A stretch of DNA of 64,000 nucleotides from Ctenosaura bakeri (GCA_948474755.1 CAOLHI010002514.1:1-64000); one strand, 5' to 3'. Positions 1 through 11,794 are shown, counted from the stretch's first letter. A program made the numbers and translations. Notes: generated from the letters alone by a model not told the origin.

Positions 1-390
1 ACAGTCCCCAGAGAAAAATAATACGTTTCCCAGTAAAAGTTTGCACGGGGACCTCGTGCCGGAGCAGCACAGCAGCCATCCCCAAATTTACACAGCATCC
101 CGTCATTGTGCCATGATCCCGCTTCCAAAGTAACCTGGAGAACGGGTTTGGCGCGGTGGCTGCTTTGGACGTTCCCTCCCTTCCTACCTGCCCCCCTCCA
201 CAGCTTTCCCAATTTTCCCTAACCTTTAAAAGCATCCTGCCATGCCATCCTCGGCGAGTGTATCCACTCGCCAGCCACCACCTCCCCCTCGACCCCATAT
301 TTAAAATCAGGGCACCTTCGGGAGACACAACCCCCGGAAACCCGCAATTCACGACACCGCACGGACAAAGGATAGCTAAGGGAAAAACCT

Positions 391-498
391 ACCTTCCTTT
401 TTTTCCGTTCCTCGTCCCTTTGCTTCCTCCTTGCAGCCGCTGAAACCTTCCTTTTTTTCCGTTCCTCGTCCGTTTGCCTCCTCCTTGCAGGCGCCTCA
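391..498. repeat. 54-bp tandem duplication
   Basis: Two adjacent units starting at 391 and 445 share the stretch CCTTCCTTTTTTTCCG and then a pyrimidine-rich run ending in TTGCAG. They differ at only a few positions. The period of 54 is a multiple of three. Confidence 0.85.
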
Positions 499-628
499 GC
501 GGGTTTGGAAAATGGCGCCGCCCGCTCGTGCTGGGGGCGGTCCTGTGGCTTCTGCTGACCACGCCTTGATCCCTCCCTCTCTTGATCGCCCGCACGAATC
601 AGGACGCACCGCTGCTTTCTCATGGAAA
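393..628 (-). CDS. possible first coding exon, basic repeat protein (partial)
   Basis: On the minus strand an open frame runs from an ATG near 628 through 393, where the sequence AAG|GTAGGT makes a good 5' splice donor (exon end 393, intron from 392 toward the window edge). The frame stays open past the donor to 219. The encoded segment is highly basic and contains two tandem 18-residue units, each ending in DEERKKRKV, which resembles a monopartite nuclear localisation signal. They come from an exact 54-bp period (units starting at 391 and 445), so the duplication keeps the frame. I do not recognise the gene. Against coding: no second exon can be seen, and the plus strand of the same repeat looks like two polypyrimidine/CAG splice acceptors. 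A transcript or a lizard-wide alignment would decide. Confidence 0.25.
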
Positions 629-897
629 CGTCAAGCGCGGATTGGAGGAAAAGACCACATTTTATCTGGTCTTTGAAAAGTGCGCGGAAATGCTGATTGG
701 TGGCTCCCCCGCTCAGATTGTGGTGAGAAACCAAAAAGTTTAATGCGACCACATGCTCTCTAACGTGTAAAAGGCACCCGATCGAGGTCGAACTGGGAAG
801 CTTTAAAAACCCCGTGTGAAAAGGGCCATAATTTCTTTTCCTGTAGAAGTCTTGATATTTAAAGATGGCCAGCTAACACTCATGCACACTTGAAGTT

Positions 898-2455
898 TAG
901 GAATGGGACAAATTCAGAATTTTCCGAATCTGAATCCCTGGAAGGTTCTGCGAATCCACGAATCTCACAAATCTTGAATCTTTTGAATCCTTTTTTAAAA
1001 AAGGATTTAAAAAGCAAGGGAAAGAAAGCACTTCTAATGAAAAGTGTTTTGAAGCAGAATTTGACATCTTTGTTTAATGAAAAACAAATTAAATAATAGT
1101 TTTCACTTTCAGGAAAACATACCCATATACTTCTTATTAAGAATTACATGTAATTTGGAGGTAGCACCAGATGTTGGAGGATGCTCAAGATAGTGCCATC
1201 TCCTGGATTGACTATTACAAAACAAAACAAAACAAAACAAAAAGGCAAGGATAATCTTGAAGAAATCTGGCCAGGATAATTGTCATAGTTTTGCCTCAGG
1301 ATCTCCCCAGATTGAAAATGACAGGAAGGCCCTGTCTACACAGGCAGGAAAATGTGGATTATTAATCCCACATTTTCCTGCCTGTGTAAACAGGGCCACA
1401 TACTACAGTGGAGAGATAATCCAGATCAAAACTGGCTTTTCTTTGCATAGCTCCTTCTGGCATCCTGGAGTTTGTAGTTTGATGATGCTCCAGCACAATT
1501 TGGCAGAGAAGGCTGTGACACCTTGCAAAACTACAAACCCCAGAATTATGTATGAAAGAGCTTTGCAAGGGAGCTATGCAAAGGAATCTTTCAGCTGTCC
1601 TTGAAATCTTAATAAGACTGTATCTTCCAGTCAAGTCTCAAGTCTTGCAGCAAAGAAGGCACTTAAAAACAAAAACACCAGCCTCTAATCCAGTCTCAGT
1701 TCTCTACCCCAGAGCTTTCCAAACTTTCTATGTTGGTGACACACTTTTTGGACATGCATCATTTCATGTCACAGTAATTCAGTTTTACTAGCAAACTGGA
1801 GGTTAAACAGCTGGAAAGGCAGCCCCCTCCACCCAATCCTGGCTCACTGCCATTGCTCTCACTGAGGAAAGACCTCAGTAAGGGCAGCAGCAACAAGAAA
1901 GGCAGCCCCTCTACCTGAACTTGGGCTGTGGCGGAGGCAGCAGGAGAGGCTCGGGTGGGGGAGGTCTTTCTCAGCCTGAAGAGGCAACACACCTACAGAC
2001 TTCAGGCGACATGCTCACATGTAGCAAAACACTGTTTGGAAAGCCCTGCTCTACCCTGATGTCCAATCTCAAAAGAGAAGAAGAGAATAATTACCTTGAA
2101 GAGGAAGGCAGCCCAAGCAGGCACAGGCAGGCAGCCCAAGCGAGTGAGCTCACAGCCCGAATGAGGGGGGAGCACGCAGCATGAGCAAGTGGGCAAGCAT
2201 ACAGCGTGAGTGACCACGGGCAGCCTCTGGCGCAAACGGGTGGCTTTATGCTGTGATTTTCGCGTGCCCAGGGGCCCGCCAGCCAATCAGGCTTTTGGTG
2301 AGCTCTGGAGGTGCCAGTTTTGAAAAGAAACAAACAAACTTGGTTGGTGGATTCAAAAGATTCGATTTGCTGTTTTGGTGCGGGGATTCGGATTCCCGAA
2401 CCTCGAATTCTTGCCCAGTATTTGAGGATTCGAGGATTTGGTCAGCCCACCCCTA
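898..2455 (+). mobile_element. non-autonomous hAT element, copy 1
   Basis: Termini are TAGGAATGGGAC on the left and the inverse of TAGGGGTGGGCTGACC on the right. The flanks are TTGAAGTT (890-897) and TTGATGTT (2456-2463), an 8-bp target duplication with one mismatch, which is the hAT signature. Sub-terminal parts are rich in GAATCC/GGATTC direct and inverted repeats. Positions about 1248-1640 are homologous, in inverse orientation, to about 36125-36500 of the copy at 35.8 kb, and contain a long palindrome centred near 1362 (GGCAGGAAAATGTGG and its inverse). About 1650-2330 is not shared with the other copy. No transposase is visible. Short open frames inside are not genes. Confidence 0.8.
1213..1242. 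repeat. (AAAAC)n microsatellite
   Basis: About five AAAAC units lie inside the hAT copy, just before its conserved core. Confidence 0.85.
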
Positions 2456-2586
2456 TTGATGTTATTTCTGTCCTTTAGCTTATGTCTGAAGATGAGCCAG
2501 GTAACTGAAGATGAGCAATATTTGGTCCAGTCTCTCTCGGCTTTGCTTCTCCTTTCTCTCCTCCTCTGGTGCTCTTTCAAGACTAT

Positions 2587-2985
2587 GGCCCTGTTCGCAT
2601 GCAGTTTCTTATGTGAGAGGGCCCCTTGAGCATCATGTAAACGGGAGGAGCGGTCCATATGACGCACTGCCATTTACGCGACGCTCAACAGCCTGAAGCT
2701 TCAAGCTGAAAATGCTGTGCGGTCGCGCAAGGCTCCCGGAGCCCTCACACACTTACCTGCCCTGTGGTGCATCAGACAAGTGGGCCGGTCGAGCTTCCTC
2801 CCCCAGCGCAGCCTACGGCTCCCAGGCTACACCGCAGAAGGAAGGGGCAGGGCGCTCGCACGCCTGTCGCACGACCAGGAAGCCAGCTGCGGGGGAACGG
2901 AGGAGCAATGTGAGTGCCTCACGCAAGAGGCTGCTTGCACGAACAGCACCCCTCACCTCTGCAAGCAGGTAACGTGCGGAAAGGG
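2587..2985 (+). mobile_element. GC-rich hairpin MITE, family D copy 1 (Harbinger-like)
   Basis: It begins GGCCCTGTTCGCATG and ends near GTGCGGAAAGGGTC. Its interior (CCCCAGCGCAGCCTACGG region, TTACCTGCC, TCGCACGACCAGGAAG) matches the reverse complement of the element at 45812-46243 and resembles 51286-51690. The left flank is TAT. The right-hand duplication is not clear in this copy. It is CpG-rich and has no transposase. Confidence 0.65.
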
Positions 2986-2989
2986 TCAT

Positions 2990-3940
2990 GCACGCATGTT
3001 TTAGCAAGATATCGGTAGAAGGAGAGTTGTGTGTACTCAGCATTCTTAGAAATAAAACCAACACTTTCATCACAGAACAAACATTGGAAGGCTAATTTTG
3101 AAAAGTGAGTAGTTATAGGTATAGTTTCAACCTCCTGTAGTTTGTTACCATGAGAGTTCTTTTTTTTTTTAAGGTAAAATACTTTCCTGTGGTGAAAATA
3201 AGTACAGGCATATCTCAATTAACAAATCCTTTGGCAGAAAAAGTCTTTATACAAAATATTTTTATATTCACCCAGAACCTTCTTTTCTTCCTCATCCTCA
3301 GTCTAGTTGGAGGGGTTTTTAAAAAACACAGTATTGGTTGCCATTTCCACATGTTACCTGATCCTGTCCTCCTCCTGTCGCAATCCCAGCAGCACCTTTG
3401 CTGAGAAGGGAGTGCAACAGGAATGGTCTCCTCTGCACCTGTCCGGCTTCCTGCGAAAGGGAGCAGGAGTGACACATGTCTGCCTTCCGAGCACAGATGG
3501 GCTCTGTTCCATGCTGCACTGGGGAAGGAAGTGCCTCCATTGTGCTCCCTGTCCCTCTGCATGACAGATAAGGATAGAAGCATCATGCAATCTTGGGCAC
3601 TTAGCAGATTTATTCCATTAAATAAATATCCCATGATCATGACAAGTGGGGGCGGGATGGCAGTGGGACCATGACAATGTCATGCAGAAGCACAACCCCT
3701 GGATGGCTGCCATCCCATCCCCATAGCAGGACTGCAATGCCATGTGGAAATGGCCGGTGTTGTGAGGGTTATAAAAGAGGAATAGACAAACACAGACTTT
3801 CTATGTCAGTGCAGCAGTATGCAGGAAACAATGCAATAAAGCTTGAGCTGGGAAAGAATGTGATTTTGCTTTAGCTGAACCTCCCTACAACAACATTTTT
3901 ATGCTGTCAGGTTTTTAGAAACTGATTCAGGTACACTTTT
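2990..3940. other. unassigned intergenic stretch
   Basis: This is mixed sequence with a T-run near 3160 and a moderately GC-rich block at 3350-3760. Overlapping short frames on both strands show no family resemblance, and I see no gene. The GC-rich block may be an old transposon, but no termini were found. Confidence 0.4.
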
Positions 3941-3944
3941 AATG

Positions 3945-4140
3945 CTGTGCAGAGCTGTTTTTAAGGTTTATTTATTGTCTTTTAATGAATTGGAATGTTT
4001 TTAATGTTTACTGTTTTCAACTATCAATTCATTAATTGTTTTTAATTTTTAAAATATATTTGTTATATTTATATGATTATCAAAGCTTTTTAAAATCAAT
4101 AAAATTATAACAATAGCAGCAACAGTAACAATAATAACAA
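3945..4140 (+). mobile_element. non-LTR retroelement 3' tail fragment
   Basis: T-rich TTTTTAATGTTT-type sequence leads to ATCAATAAAATTATAACAATAG. It resembles the better preserved tails at 8000-8205 and 23215-23375. The conserved GCCGCCT box is lost here. Confidence 0.45.
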
Positions 4141-4911
4141 AACAGAGAAAAAGGAGGAGAACAGATAGGTTTGCCTCACCAGCTACTCCCAGCATGCTAA
4201 AGAAAGGACAAAGGAAAAAAAAGAGGGGGGAGCATAGATCTTTGTAAATTTGGCTGCTCAGATGGAACCGATAAGAAAAATGGAGGCTGATAAAAGTTTT
4301 TTTTTTTTTTTAAATATCCCTAGCTGCATTTCGCAAGGAGCTTTGCATGCGGTCTGCAGAAGCTTTTAAATGTTTTTGTTTATTTGTGAAAGGTTTACCT
4401 GACCTGAGTGTTTCATTTCACAGGTATATATTGTTAGATTGGGGTAAAATGTTTGCTGAAACATGTTGACTTGCTTTTCTTTCTGGTCAGGTAGAAACAT
4501 ACCCCTATTCTTTCTCCCTTGTTTCTGCTTTGTTTTTGTCATTTCCGACTTATGGTGACCGTATGGCGAACCTATCACTAATGGTCCCAAATTTTTTGTT
4601 AAATATGTAATGCTTGGGATTACTTCTACCTTGTTAATTGAGATATAACTGTTTTTTCCCCTTTTTAAACTCTTTTGAATACTATAGGAGTAGGAGTGTG
4701 GTAGAAATTATGCTCTCCTCTCATGTATGTTGTTGTTACCTCAGCACTCACAAGAAGAACACAAGACAGCACCTGAACCATGGTTTAGGCAGGCCACACA
4801 CCTCTTTGAGGTAAAAGTTGTTACAACCAGAAGCAGTGAATTTTTCTGTGCTTACAAACTGAATGTAATAGTCATACCATAGTTAATTGGGAAAAGAATG
4901 AAATGCAAGTA
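4141..4911. other. unassigned AT-rich stretch with SINE scrap
   Basis: There is no gene. Positions 4538-4578 (TTTCCGACTTATGGTGACC) are a minus-strand fragment of the (ACA)n-tailed tRNA SINE seen complete elsewhere in the window. Confidence 0.55.
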
Positions 4912-5162
4912 CAGTAGAGTCCTGGTTATCCGACCCAAACGGGCGGCCGCAGCGTCAGATAACTGAAAGGGTCGGATTACCTGGATGCCCGTGGCGGCCG
5001 CCATTTTGGGGGGGCGTGTCAGGGCGGGCCTGGGGTGTATCGGGGCATGTCTGCGTGTGTCTGGGGGAGCGGAAATGCCCACAGCCACGCCCCCAGGCCG
5101 TCGTGATGTCGGTTAATCCGGATGGTCGGATAACTGAGCGTTGGATAAACGGGACTCTACTG
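4912..5162. mobile_element. pogo/Tigger-like MITE
   Basis: Perfect terminal CAGTAGAGTCC... / ...GGACTCTACTG inverted repeats are flanked by TA on both sides (4910-4911, 5163-5164). Sub-terminal TTATCCGACC and GGTCGGATTACC/GGTCGGATAACT repeats and a GC-rich core (GGCGGCCGC twice) follow the pattern of pogo-clade Tc1/mariner elements. At 251 bp there is no room for a transposase. Confidence 0.85.
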
Positions 5163-5164
5163 TA

Positions 5165-7835
5165 CCTAGTTATTTATTTCTAACTAGTTAATTCTGAACT
5201 TCTCAAATAGGATTATTAATTTTTCTGGGCAAGTGAATCAAGGCATCAGTTCATATCCACAGTTTATAGTCAAATTTACATTAATTTTGGAAAGTGCTGA
5301 CTGCTGCAAGACCTTCTTTGTACACTCCAAATTGCGATCTTCATTGTGCCTCTTTCTCCCTCTTCCACACAGATGTTAAAAAGTCAACATAATTTATGCA
5401 CTGGAAATGAGAGCATTGGAGTCTGACCCTTTCAGGGAGTTTTAAGATCCCTTGCCTAAACTGTCAGTTTCATTAAAGTAAGTTTTTAAACTCTCCAGTT
5501 TGTGGATATACACAGAAGCAAACACAGACAGAGTGTTTCTTAGCTATTTGTTCACTAAGAAACAAGTATTCACAGTCCAAGGTTATTGCTAGCAAGTGTA
5601 AAGGGACAGGAAAACAGTCAAGCGTGTAGGCATGTTTTAAAATGTATGCAATTACTTTTTCTTCATCTTAATATTTAATCAAATTAAATATATTTTCATA
5701 TACTTCTAATTAATTTCTGCAATAATTCCCACCAAAACTGATACACCTTTAGGCCAGGGTAAAAAACATATATCATTCAAGGTAGAGGCCCCACAAACAC
5801 CATTAAATCCTCTCCCAAAAGAAGTGTGATTCTCTTATAAAGCAAGACATGTGGACAGCCTTTGACACCTCACACACTTTGTTTTGTCCAAAAAAACCTT
5901 TGTTTCGTCCAAAAAAAAAGTTTTTTTTTAATGAAACAGAAGTGTGTTCCAATCACTTCCATTTTCAGTTTTTTTTTTTTCCCTAGTGGCAGGAAGTGGG
6001 AGAGGATTGGCACTAAGGTCTCAAAGCTCAGGTCCTTGAACCGTCTTCATCCTCAGAGCAAGGGGAAGGAATCTTAGAATAAGAGCTCTGCCTTCAAAAT
6101 TGTGTATATACAGTGTATGTGCACAGGTTCTGTTCCAGGAACCCTTGTGAATGGCAAAATCTGCACAAGCTCAGGTCCTATAGTATTCAATGGTGGAGCG
6201 TGTCACTGCCATTCTAGGTATAGGATATAACACAGTCATGGCTGTTCAAATTTGTATGTCTGGAGACCACAGATAAGAAGAGTGCACTGTACCTGGTTTT
6301 CCTCCATTAGTTAGATTCGGTGTTCTTTGTCTGAATGGAATACTGATGTAACTATGGCTGATGTGGAATGCTCCATGGTTAATAACATCATCAGAGATTG
6401 TCCCTTGTAATATCACCCATTTCAAAACATCACCAGGGCCCTCTTCCTGCAACATCATAAGGAGTTCTCCCTAGACCTCTCATTTTGGTTCTGAAATTTC
6501 AGATTCTGGGAGTGCCCTCATCTGACATTCCTAGGTGTTACATACAGGTTTCTGTGGAGGATTGAGCCCCCAATATTGCAAAAGTTACATATCCCTGAAT
6601 TTGGTCCTTTCTAGATATGGACCCCACTGAGAGGGAGGCTGGTGGACACTGAAAATATCCAAAGGGAGTGAAATGCAGTGGGATCAGGTCCAGATTTGGT
6701 GTTAGCAGTGGGGATGTCTCCCAAGGCTTCACTTCTGCTTGTTCGTATACACTTGTTGGGTGATTTATGAAGTGCTTGGTGAAAAATATTTAACTCAGTC
6801 AAGGTTAATAATAAAGATGCATGGCTCCATGCAAAACCTTTACATCAACATTATGTCATGGTCCTTAGTGTTTATTTATAATAATAATTTGGTGTGCTGT
6901 TACAGCTTTATTCTTGCCCAATTCTGCATTCCTCTGCTAGGCATTAAGCAAGCAGTCCCTCAAGTCTCATCAATTTCATCGAGTTGAAGCTTAACTGTGC
7001 TTTGCATTGCGACCCATTTTTCTTCCTTTTTTCTTTTTTAGCTTGGAAAAGCCAAGTACTGTGTCTTTTTTGTTGGAGGGAAAGTAGGTCTTAGCTTTTA
7101 TTATTAATATTATTATTTGAAGTTGAAAATCAAAGGGATGCTCCCTGTTTTGGAATGGATGGAGGACTCCTAGTGTTATCCTCCAAGAGCAGCTGCTGAA
7201 TCTGTCTGCTCACTCAGCCATTCTCTCTGGGTGGTAGTTTTCCATACTTGGGTCCAAATTCCCATCACCACTTGAAGGAAGAACTCAGGCTTAAGGGAGT
7301 GAGTGACCCGATGGAGACATCTCTTCTGATGCTGCACTGTCCAGAGGAAGAGATTGGCCAAGGGATCAGGCAGAAGGGTCTGCTCACACTTTCCTTCTAG
7401 GTTTCCTGTATTCGAGTGGCAAGTGCCTGGGACAGAACACCTCTAGTTCAAGAACAAAAAAATGGAGAAACCAAGCCAGGCAAGCATCTGAAGGTCCAAA
7501 AGAATAGAAGAGTGCCTGAAGCAGGCCATGCTCTTCTCTATGCTTTTGTTGCTATCGTTTTAGCCTGTGCAAAATGCCATAAGCCACCAGGATTTTGTCC
7601 TTCCAAACAAAGTGTTGTCCCAGAAGTGTCCCGTCCCATAAAAGCGGTGCAAAGCATGCAAAAATAGCTCCCTGCTAATACCCTCAACAAACGGCATCAA
7701 TAAGAATTTAACTGATTAGACCTAGACAAAAGCTGACATCCTGTTAGTGACATATGCAAGCAAGTTGAATTATTTGTCATAGGGCAACAGATGTATTCTG
7801 TCGATAGCAGTGGAAGCAGAGTTGCATGTAACGGA
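5165..7835. other. intergenic, no gene recognised
   Basis: Mostly AT-rich single-copy sequence with several T or A runs (5920, 5970). About 6105-6200 (GTTCTGTTCCAGGAACCC) resembles an old DNA-transposon end, but no partner terminus was found. Short frames here have no recognisable family. Confidence 0.4.
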
Positions 7836-7837
7836 AA

Positions 7838-7990
7838 TGTTGTGCATTGTGGTTACACATTGCAAGTGCACGTTGTAGTTGTGCCTTGCAGTTTCATATT
7901 GTGCATTGCAGTTTCACAATGAAGTTGAGCATTGCGCACTGGATTCATGTGTTGTGCATTGCAGCTGAACATTGTGCAACAGCACCCACT
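7838..7990. repeat. degenerate minisatellite, TTGTGCATTGCAG unit
   Basis: TTGTGCATTG/TTGCAGTTTCACA-like units recur at irregular 20-30 base spacing across this stretch. They are diverged, with no exact period. Confidence 0.6.
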
Positions 7991-7999
7991 CATTGACAT

Positions 8000-8205
8000 G
8001 TGTTACATAATGTTTTTAATTTTTTGTTTTTAATTTTGTTTTTAATCTGTTTTAATAATTAATGTGTTTTAGGGGGATAGAAGGGTTGGTGGGTGGGAAG
8101 GATGGGGTACATTTTGATGTTTTAATGTATTTATATATTCCTGTAATGCCGCCTCGATCCACTGGGAGAGGCGGGATAAAAATAAATTTTATTATTATTA
8201 TTATA
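8000..8205 (+). mobile_element. non-LTR retroelement 3' end with (ATT)n tail
   Basis: A T-rich lead (TTTTTAATTTTGTTTTTAAT) is followed by GCCGCCTCGATCCACTGGG, then AGGCGGGATAAAAATAAAT and an (ATT)n run. This arrangement recurs at 23215, 49375 and, inverted, at 42555. It is a common squamate LINE/SINE 3' tail; whether it belongs to a CR1/L3 or L2 element is inference. Confidence 0.6.
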
Positions 8206-8437
8206 ATGTTGCTACTCCTCATGGGAGTTGCATAGTGCTGTTATAGTGTATCTGCAAGTGGATAGTTATGCTACGCTAAGAGAATGTTGGATCACTAACA
8301 GAGTTTATTTGTCTACTCACTCACTCCTAACAAAATAATTTTGGAACCACATTTAGGCCTCACATTATTTCAATTTAGAGGAACTCTGTGTTTCTCTATG
8401 ATTATTGTGATTGATATATTAGGTTATATTTCACATA

Positions 8438-8619
8438 GGTCATTTCTGCACTGGGCTGTTAATAGCGCTATAATTCCACTTTCAACATCCTATGGAATCT
8501 TAGGGTTTGCAGTTTCGGGAGGGGCCAGCCAGCCCCTCCCAAAACTGCAAACCCCAGGATTCCATAGGATGTTGAAAGTGGAATCATAGCGCTATTAACA
8601 GTCTAGTGCAGAAATGGCC
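8438..8619. mobile_element. hairpin MITE, family A copy 1
   Basis: This is a near-perfect palindrome: GGTCATTTCTGCAC ... GTGCAGAAATGGCC, with arms continuing through GCGCTATAATTCCACTTTC and its inverse to a central GGAGGGG/CCCCTCC loop. A 3-bp duplication ATA flanks it (8435-8437, 8620-8622). A 3-bp duplication with GG..CC ends suggests PIF/Harbinger, by inference. The frames inside are not genes. Confidence 0.85.
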
Positions 8620-8713
8620 ATAGAAAGGCTGGCAGGCTGGCCATCATGATTCTAAATAGATAGTCATGAACTTTCACTTTCATTCAGATTCTGGGGGAAT
8701 GTAGGCTGCCACC

Positions 8714-8768
8714 CTGTATGCATTTACTTAAGAAGAAATCCCACTGAACTCAGTGCACTGTTATACCT
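8714..8768. repeat. diverged interspersed repeat, family E
   Basis: The sequence (TTACTTAAGAAGAAATCCCACTGA with ACTCAGTG) resembles 22822-22906 and 43137-43293: a TTACTTCTGA / CCCA(C/T)TGA-type palindromic repeat common in sauropsids. Confidence 0.45.
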
Positions 8769-8769
8769 G

Positions 8770-9720
8770 TATTGTCTACGTGTCCTAGATCATTGCTGCA
8801 GGGGACCAGAAACACAGTGAGGAACTAGAAGAAGAAGAAAGAAAGAAGTGAAAAGAAGGAAGAGCAAAAGTGACATGGATTCCTACCGATATCCCAATTT
8901 CATACCCAGGATCACAATGTGCAACCTAAGTAACAAATGTATTTGAGGGGCATTCTCCTTCCCTCATATTAAAAAAAAAGTCTAAAAATAAATCTGAATT
9001 TTATTTGTAAGGCCACATAATTTTGATTTTTGAAAAACTCTAACAACTACTATAAAAACAACAAGAGTTGAATTTAAAGTCACAACACTTATTTTCTGTC
9101 TGGGAGAGGAGACACCTGACCTATCCATCTTCAAAACAGAGTGTTTAATGGAATATTAACTTTGATGACTCACTGCAGGTCACTGTGTTTGTTAGCTTTA
9201 ATATACCACATTAAAGCTTTTGTTAATAAAGTGTCACAGAATGCTGCTTTGATGAGGTCTTAAAAGGTTATTGACTTGCTATACGCTGGTGTCCTTAGAA
9301 GGCTGCTTGTGTTAAATTCAGAGTGCTCTGAGGGGTCTTTTACAGTGTTCAAGTCCTGAGTGTAAATTCAGTTTATATATCTCTGTCACTATTGATTTAA
9401 AACAAAAAAGGAAATCCCAATGGAGATATGCAGCCCTGCAGATTGCCAGATGCCTACCTGCATACTTGAGGAACATGTGTGACCACTGGTAAACTCACAG
9501 CTGAGCCAGCTTATGTAAACCATTTTGCCTCCATTTTGGTGTCTACATGACTTGTTTTGTCCCTGCAGTATTTTTCAAGCCACTGCAGCCCCATGGTGCC
9601 GCTAATTCACAAAGGATACCAACCTCTGCTTCTTGAAACAATTGGCTGCGAGATGGTGGATAAGCTTCAAAACAATCACATGATATGATGCAAAAAACAT
9701 TCAAGTGTAATGATAGCTAT
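8770..9720. other. intergenic, no gene recognised
   Basis: AT-rich sequence with a purine-rich patch at 8825-8880. No transposon ends or coding signal were seen. Confidence 0.4.
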
Positions 9721-9724
9721 CATG

Positions 9725-10071
9725 CCCCCCAACTGTCCCAGTTTGGAAAGGACAGTTCTAATTAATCTTTTGTCACTGCTTTTAAAATGTCCCAGTTTCT
9801 GTCTCCCTCTCCCACCTTCCCCCTTTGTCCTCAGTTTTTTTCAGTTTCTGAAACCTGAGTTCAAAGAACAAAAGTCATTTGTACTTAGCAGGAGAGAGAG
9901 GAGAGCAGAGGGTTAATTCTTGCTCTTCCCAGGAGGTTCAGGCAAAAGAAAACTGCTGCAGCCTCCCCTGCCCTGTGTGTTCTTCCTTATTATTATCTTT
10001 GCTATTTAGACCACACTCTGATGTTATCTGGCCACTTGTGCCCCAGTTTTGATCTGTGAAATGTTGGAGGG
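9725..10071 (+). mobile_element. unclassified repeat family R, copy 1
   Basis: It starts CCCCCCAACTGTCCCAG and ends CTGTGAAATGTTGGAGGG, giving short inverted ends (CCCTCCAAC-type) flanked by TG on both sides. Landmarks such as TTTAGACCACACTCTGATGTT and GTGTGTTCTTCCTTATTA recur at 32073-32388 and, inverted, at 46293-46835. No coding capacity. Confidence 0.65.
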
Positions 10072-11108
10072 TGAAATATTCATTCAGGACAAATGAGATG
10101 GAGCATCTGTTGTGCAGCATATTGTCCTGTTTCCACCATGAGAGCTCAGAAATGTTACTGTTGAGGACTACAATTGCTGGCTAGGGAATTCTGGGAGTTT
10201 TAATCCCTGGTCTCATGTGAAAAGAAGCTTTAGGAGTCCTGTCAGTATTTTTGTAATAATTTGCTTCCTTTTGTGTCTTCTGCAAATATGTCTGAACTAA
10301 TTAGAATGAATTCTGTCAAAGCCTTGAACCCTTTTGTTAGTTCCAGTGAAAGCAGACCCTTTGAACCACTCAGTTTGAAAACAAATTCAGTAATTTTAAA
10401 TTTTAGAAATTGGAATATTAGTTCATTGTGACTAACACCAATAACTTAAACCATTTCATTGGCCAAATTATTGCTGGTTAATTTATTATGTAAAATATTT
10501 TTTTTAAAAAAATGAGATTAACAAAGAATGTTATGAAGGCTGTAACTGTTGACCTCCAGGGGAACATTTTGTTGTTGGCTCCTTCAAAAGTCCTCTTTTT
10601 ATATCTATCTTCATTTTCCTCCAACCTAGATTCCCCCGCTCCCGATAGTCAACAAACCCCATAGCATAACTGTTGCTGAGGGGATCATGAGAACCCAACA
10701 TTTCTGGAAACTGTTGGGTTGGAAAAGACTGTCCTAGAAACATGGGCTTTCATCTTACTGCATCTCTCTTCTTTTCTTTTTACCCACCTTGTCAGCACAT
10801 ACATTTTCAATTTACCCTTCTGTGGAGTATCTGTTTCCTGCTTCCCACACTTGAGTGGCATAGAGGGTTCACACCTCTGACTAATGCTTTGAGTTGCTCC
10901 CACCACAGGTACATTTTTTTCCTGGGCACCTTTTATGGGTGCAGCCTAATTCTCAGATGACCAAGGAGGGTGTAAATGTTTTCTCTTGCAACCTTTGGGA
11001 GATCCTACCTTATGTTATTCCCCAAATCTAAACACTAATCTGTACCTGAAAGTAAACCAACACCCAGATAGCTGTGGTACCCTGACTGACCAAGAATGAT
11101 CACACCTT
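10072..11108. other. intergenic, no gene recognised
   Basis: The sequence is mostly AT-rich and single-copy. GGACTACAATTGCTGGC near 10165-10200 is a scrap of a common hAT-derived repeat. No other feature. Confidence 0.4.
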
Positions 11109-11110
11109 CA

Positions 11111-11630
11111 AAAACCTTTCCACACGAGGCGAGGGAATCGCTCCATGCCGTTACCTACCACTTCTTCTGGGGTCCGAAGCAATGCGGACTGTCCCTGAAG
11201 CCCTTCCGCAGGGCTCCTCCTTAGTCCAGGGCGAATTGGAGCAGTGCAAGGTCTGTAGATCCGCACTGCTCCGGCTTCCAAAACGGCAGCTTCCAGCTTC
11301 CAAAACTGCAACTTCCAGTTGGTCGTGGGTCCTGACCAACCACTGAAGCTCGCCACGCCTAAAGCCCACCCTCAGCAGATCGCAGGCTTGCATTGGTGTA
11401 AGCCTGCAAATCTGCACAGGGGAGCAGAAACGCAACGGCTCGTTCCAGGAAAATAAAGACCTGTTTTATGCGGTCTTTAGAAAACATGTTGGAGACCACT
11501 TGGGTCATTTTGGAGCAGACTGAGGTGCGGATCTCCGGTAAGTAGTCCATTCCTAGTCTGCTCCAAGGTGCAGACGACCTCCGTGAGAGGACGCACTGCC
11601 CTGTTCTAATTGCCTGGTGTGGAAAGGGCC
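11111..11630 (-). mobile_element. GC-rich hairpin-end MITE, family C copy 1
   Basis: The outer sequences ACCTTTCCACACGAGGC and GGTGTGGAAAGGGCC form terminal inverted repeats. Interior landmarks (CAGGCTTGCA, GGTTGGTC/GACCAACC, GATCCGCACTGCTCC) match, in the opposite sense, the copies at 45222 and 56513. The 3-bp duplication is not recoverable here. The CpG-rich open frames inside are repeat-derived. Confidence 0.65.
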
Positions 11631-11716
11631 CTTGTTAAAGGGTAATAAGGAGTGATGTTAATAGTCAGCAAAGAGTTCTGTGTTTGTTTTAGCTAGAAGA
11701 TGCTGATCTTCTGCAA

Positions 11717-11790
11717 ATGCAGCAGGGAATTAAACCGTGGTCTCCAGGGTCAAAGCCCAACATTCAAACCACTATAGTATGCTGGCTCTC
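11717..11790 (-). mobile_element. tRNA-derived SINE, 5' head fragment
   Basis: Read on the minus strand it gives GAGCCAGCATACTATAGTGG, then GTTGGGCTTTGACCCTGGAG: the tRNA-like head with A- and B-box remnants of the (ACA)n-tailed SINE. Confidence 0.7.
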
Positions 11791-11794
11791 AGTG

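Larger units (their letters stand above)
1..750. promoter_or_regulatory. CpG-rich promoter candidate
   Basis: This is the only long GC- and CpG-rich stretch that does not look like a transposon. It carries a GC box (GGGGGCGG, about 533-540), a YY1-like AAAATGGCGCC (about 510-520), and two inverted CCAAT boxes (641-645 and 696-700) that read CCAAT on the minus strand, 55 bases apart. A TGACGTTT-like site lies between the CCAAT boxes and the GC box on the minus strand. CCAAT placement favours transcription leftward, out of the window, starting roughly 560-620. The YY1-like site reads on the plus strand, so a bidirectional promoter is possible. The promoter call is inference. CpG density, CAGE data or conservation would settle it. 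Confidence 0.45.
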
